NCBI GenBank assembly: GCA_947074335.1
Contig: CAMTPG010000018.1
Span: forward strand, 1-16,032
Direction: 5' to 3'
DNA length: 16,032 bases
Source: an uncultured Parabacteroides sp.
Lineage (GTDB): Bacteria; Bacteroidota; Bacteroidia; Bacteroidales; Tannerellaceae
Part shown: positions 15,520 through 16,032 of the stretch, piece by piece
Numbering within the stretch: the stretch's first letter is position 1
Layout of the letters: the number at the start of each line of letters is the position of its first letter
Made by a program: the position numbers and the translations under genes
The notes under the pieces: generated by a model
What the model was told of the DNA's origin: nothing
The model's database searches: none
What the model saw: the letters and a program-made list of their open reading frames with translations, nothing else

Positions 15520-15787
15520 AAGGATTAAATTTATAATGAGAGAATTCATTTAACAAACCGGATTTGAACGGATTGAATTATTTTGGTTTGATAAAGCTGT
15601 CTTGTTTAGTTGAACGTTTTTTAGTTAATGAGGCTATTCAGATTGAATTATTTTATAAATTCCATTCAGCTTTATCGTTTTAATTATATTATTCCGGCTA
15701 ATTTTGTTATCCGGCTTAATTGGTGATATATTAAATAATCAGAATAAATAACATCAATCTGATATTGAAAGAACTTATATAAATAAA
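15520..15787. other. Intergenic region between the 5-alpha-reductase and flavin-reductase genes
   Basis: These 268 AT-rich bases hold no gene. They contain a 14-bp direct repeat GATTGAATTATTTT (15571-15584 and 15641-15654) and 10-bp inverted copies GATAAAGCTG (15590-15599) and CAGCTTTATC (15667-15676). A candidate promoter box is described separately. There is no convincing intrinsic terminator, only a 6-bp CAAACC/GGTTTG pair with a 25-nt loop (15554-15590). Confidence 0.6.
15699..15706 (+). promoter_or_regulatory. Candidate -7 box upstream of the flavin reductase gene
   Basis: TAATTTTG matches TAnnTTTG and lies 81 bp before the ATG at 15788. GTTTT about 20 bp upstream is a weak -33 element. 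Two near-identical stretches, CCGGCTAATT and CCGGCTTAATT, flank the box (from 15694 and 15711). In such an AT-rich stretch a chance match is quite possible. Confidence 0.3.
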
Positions 15788-16032
15788 ATGAATCAGGAAT
15801 CTGTACTTTTTACTCCGGCTAAGATCGGACCGCTTACATTACGCAACCGTACTATCCGGGCAGCAGCTTTCGAAAGCATGTGTCCGGGTAATCGCCCGTC
15901 GGAGATGCTTTATAATTATCATAAATCGGTTGCGGCAGGCGGAATAGGCATGACAACACTGGCTTACGCGGCAGTAACGCAGAGCGGACTTTCGTTCGAT
16001 CGCCAGCTGTGGATGCGGGAAGATATTATACC
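15788..16032 (+). CDS. Old Yellow Enzyme family NADH:flavin oxidoreductase, N-terminal part (partial)
   Basis: The frame begins with ATG at 15788 and runs 81 codons to the window edge without a stop. The N terminus LFTPAKIGPLTLRNRTIRAAAFESM is the standard first strand and FMN-contact region of the OYE/enoate-reductase TIM barrel, with YNYHKSVAAGGIGMTTLAYAAV following as the next helix and strand. The family reduces activated C=C bonds; it includes BaiCD, which reduces 3-oxo-4-cholenoyl bile acids, as well as 2,4-dienoyl-CoA reductase. Too little is present to tell a short single-domain OYE from a long form with an iron-sulfur cluster and a second flavin domain. It lies 268 bp after the 5-alpha-reductase gene on the same strand, which makes an enone or steroid substrate attractive but unproven. 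Confidence 0.85.
   Translation, partial: MNQESVLFTPAKIGPLTLRNRTIRAAAFESMCPGNRPSEMLYNYHKSVAAGGIGMTTLAYAAVTQSGLSFDRQLWMREDII

Noticed and set aside
1..16032. Mobile elements, CRISPR arrays, tRNA or rRNA genes
   Set aside because: No transposase, integrase, terminal inverted repeats with target duplications, regular repeat-spacer series, or tRNA/rRNA-like sequence was seen.

Overview
The window looks like chromosomal DNA of a Bacteroidota species, most likely an anaerobic member of the Bacteroidales. Supporting signs are the AT-rich intergenic regions, -7 promoter boxes of the Bacteroides form TAnnTTTG (argB, araC, tetR) with no clear Shine-Dalgarno sequences, a TolC/MFP/RND set with a lipoprotein adaptor, and family members typical of that phylum. 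The species cannot be named from sequence alone. There are no rRNA or tRNA genes, insertion sequences, integrases or CRISPR arrays.

Left part (1-2320): the N-terminal part of a ModF-like ABC ATPase (minus strand, cut by the window edge), argB for the second step of arginine synthesis (minus), and a small HdeD/DUF308 membrane protein (plus). The last converges on the next block across a pair of interleaved terminators.

Middle part (2321-7973), all minus strand: an AraC-family regulator, a lone ammonium channel (Amt), aspartate ammonia-lyase (aspA) and an MFS transporter, in transcription order. AspA releases ammonium and fumarate and Amt moves ammonium, so the theme is nitrogen and C4-dicarboxylate metabolism. 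Between amt and aspA lies a 439-bp gap holding four copies of a 21-bp box set 22 bp apart in the arrangement ++--, the strongest cis-regulatory signal in the window. A perfect 34-bp palindrome separates aspA from the MFS gene.

Right part (8195-16032), all plus strand: a compact apparent operon of a TetR regulator, a TolC-like outer-membrane factor, a periplasmic adaptor lipoprotein, an HAE-type RND pump, a 97-residue PII-like protein overlapping the pump gene by 4 bp, and a membrane steroid 5-alpha-reductase family enzyme. After a 268-bp gap an Old Yellow Enzyme family flavin reductase begins and runs off the edge. A coherent reading is that TetR senses a hydrophobic toxicant, the tripartite pump exports it, the PII-like protein tunes the pump, and the two reductases modify steroid-like enones such as bile-acid or hormone derivatives. 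The enzyme-pump link is inferred from gene order, not shown.
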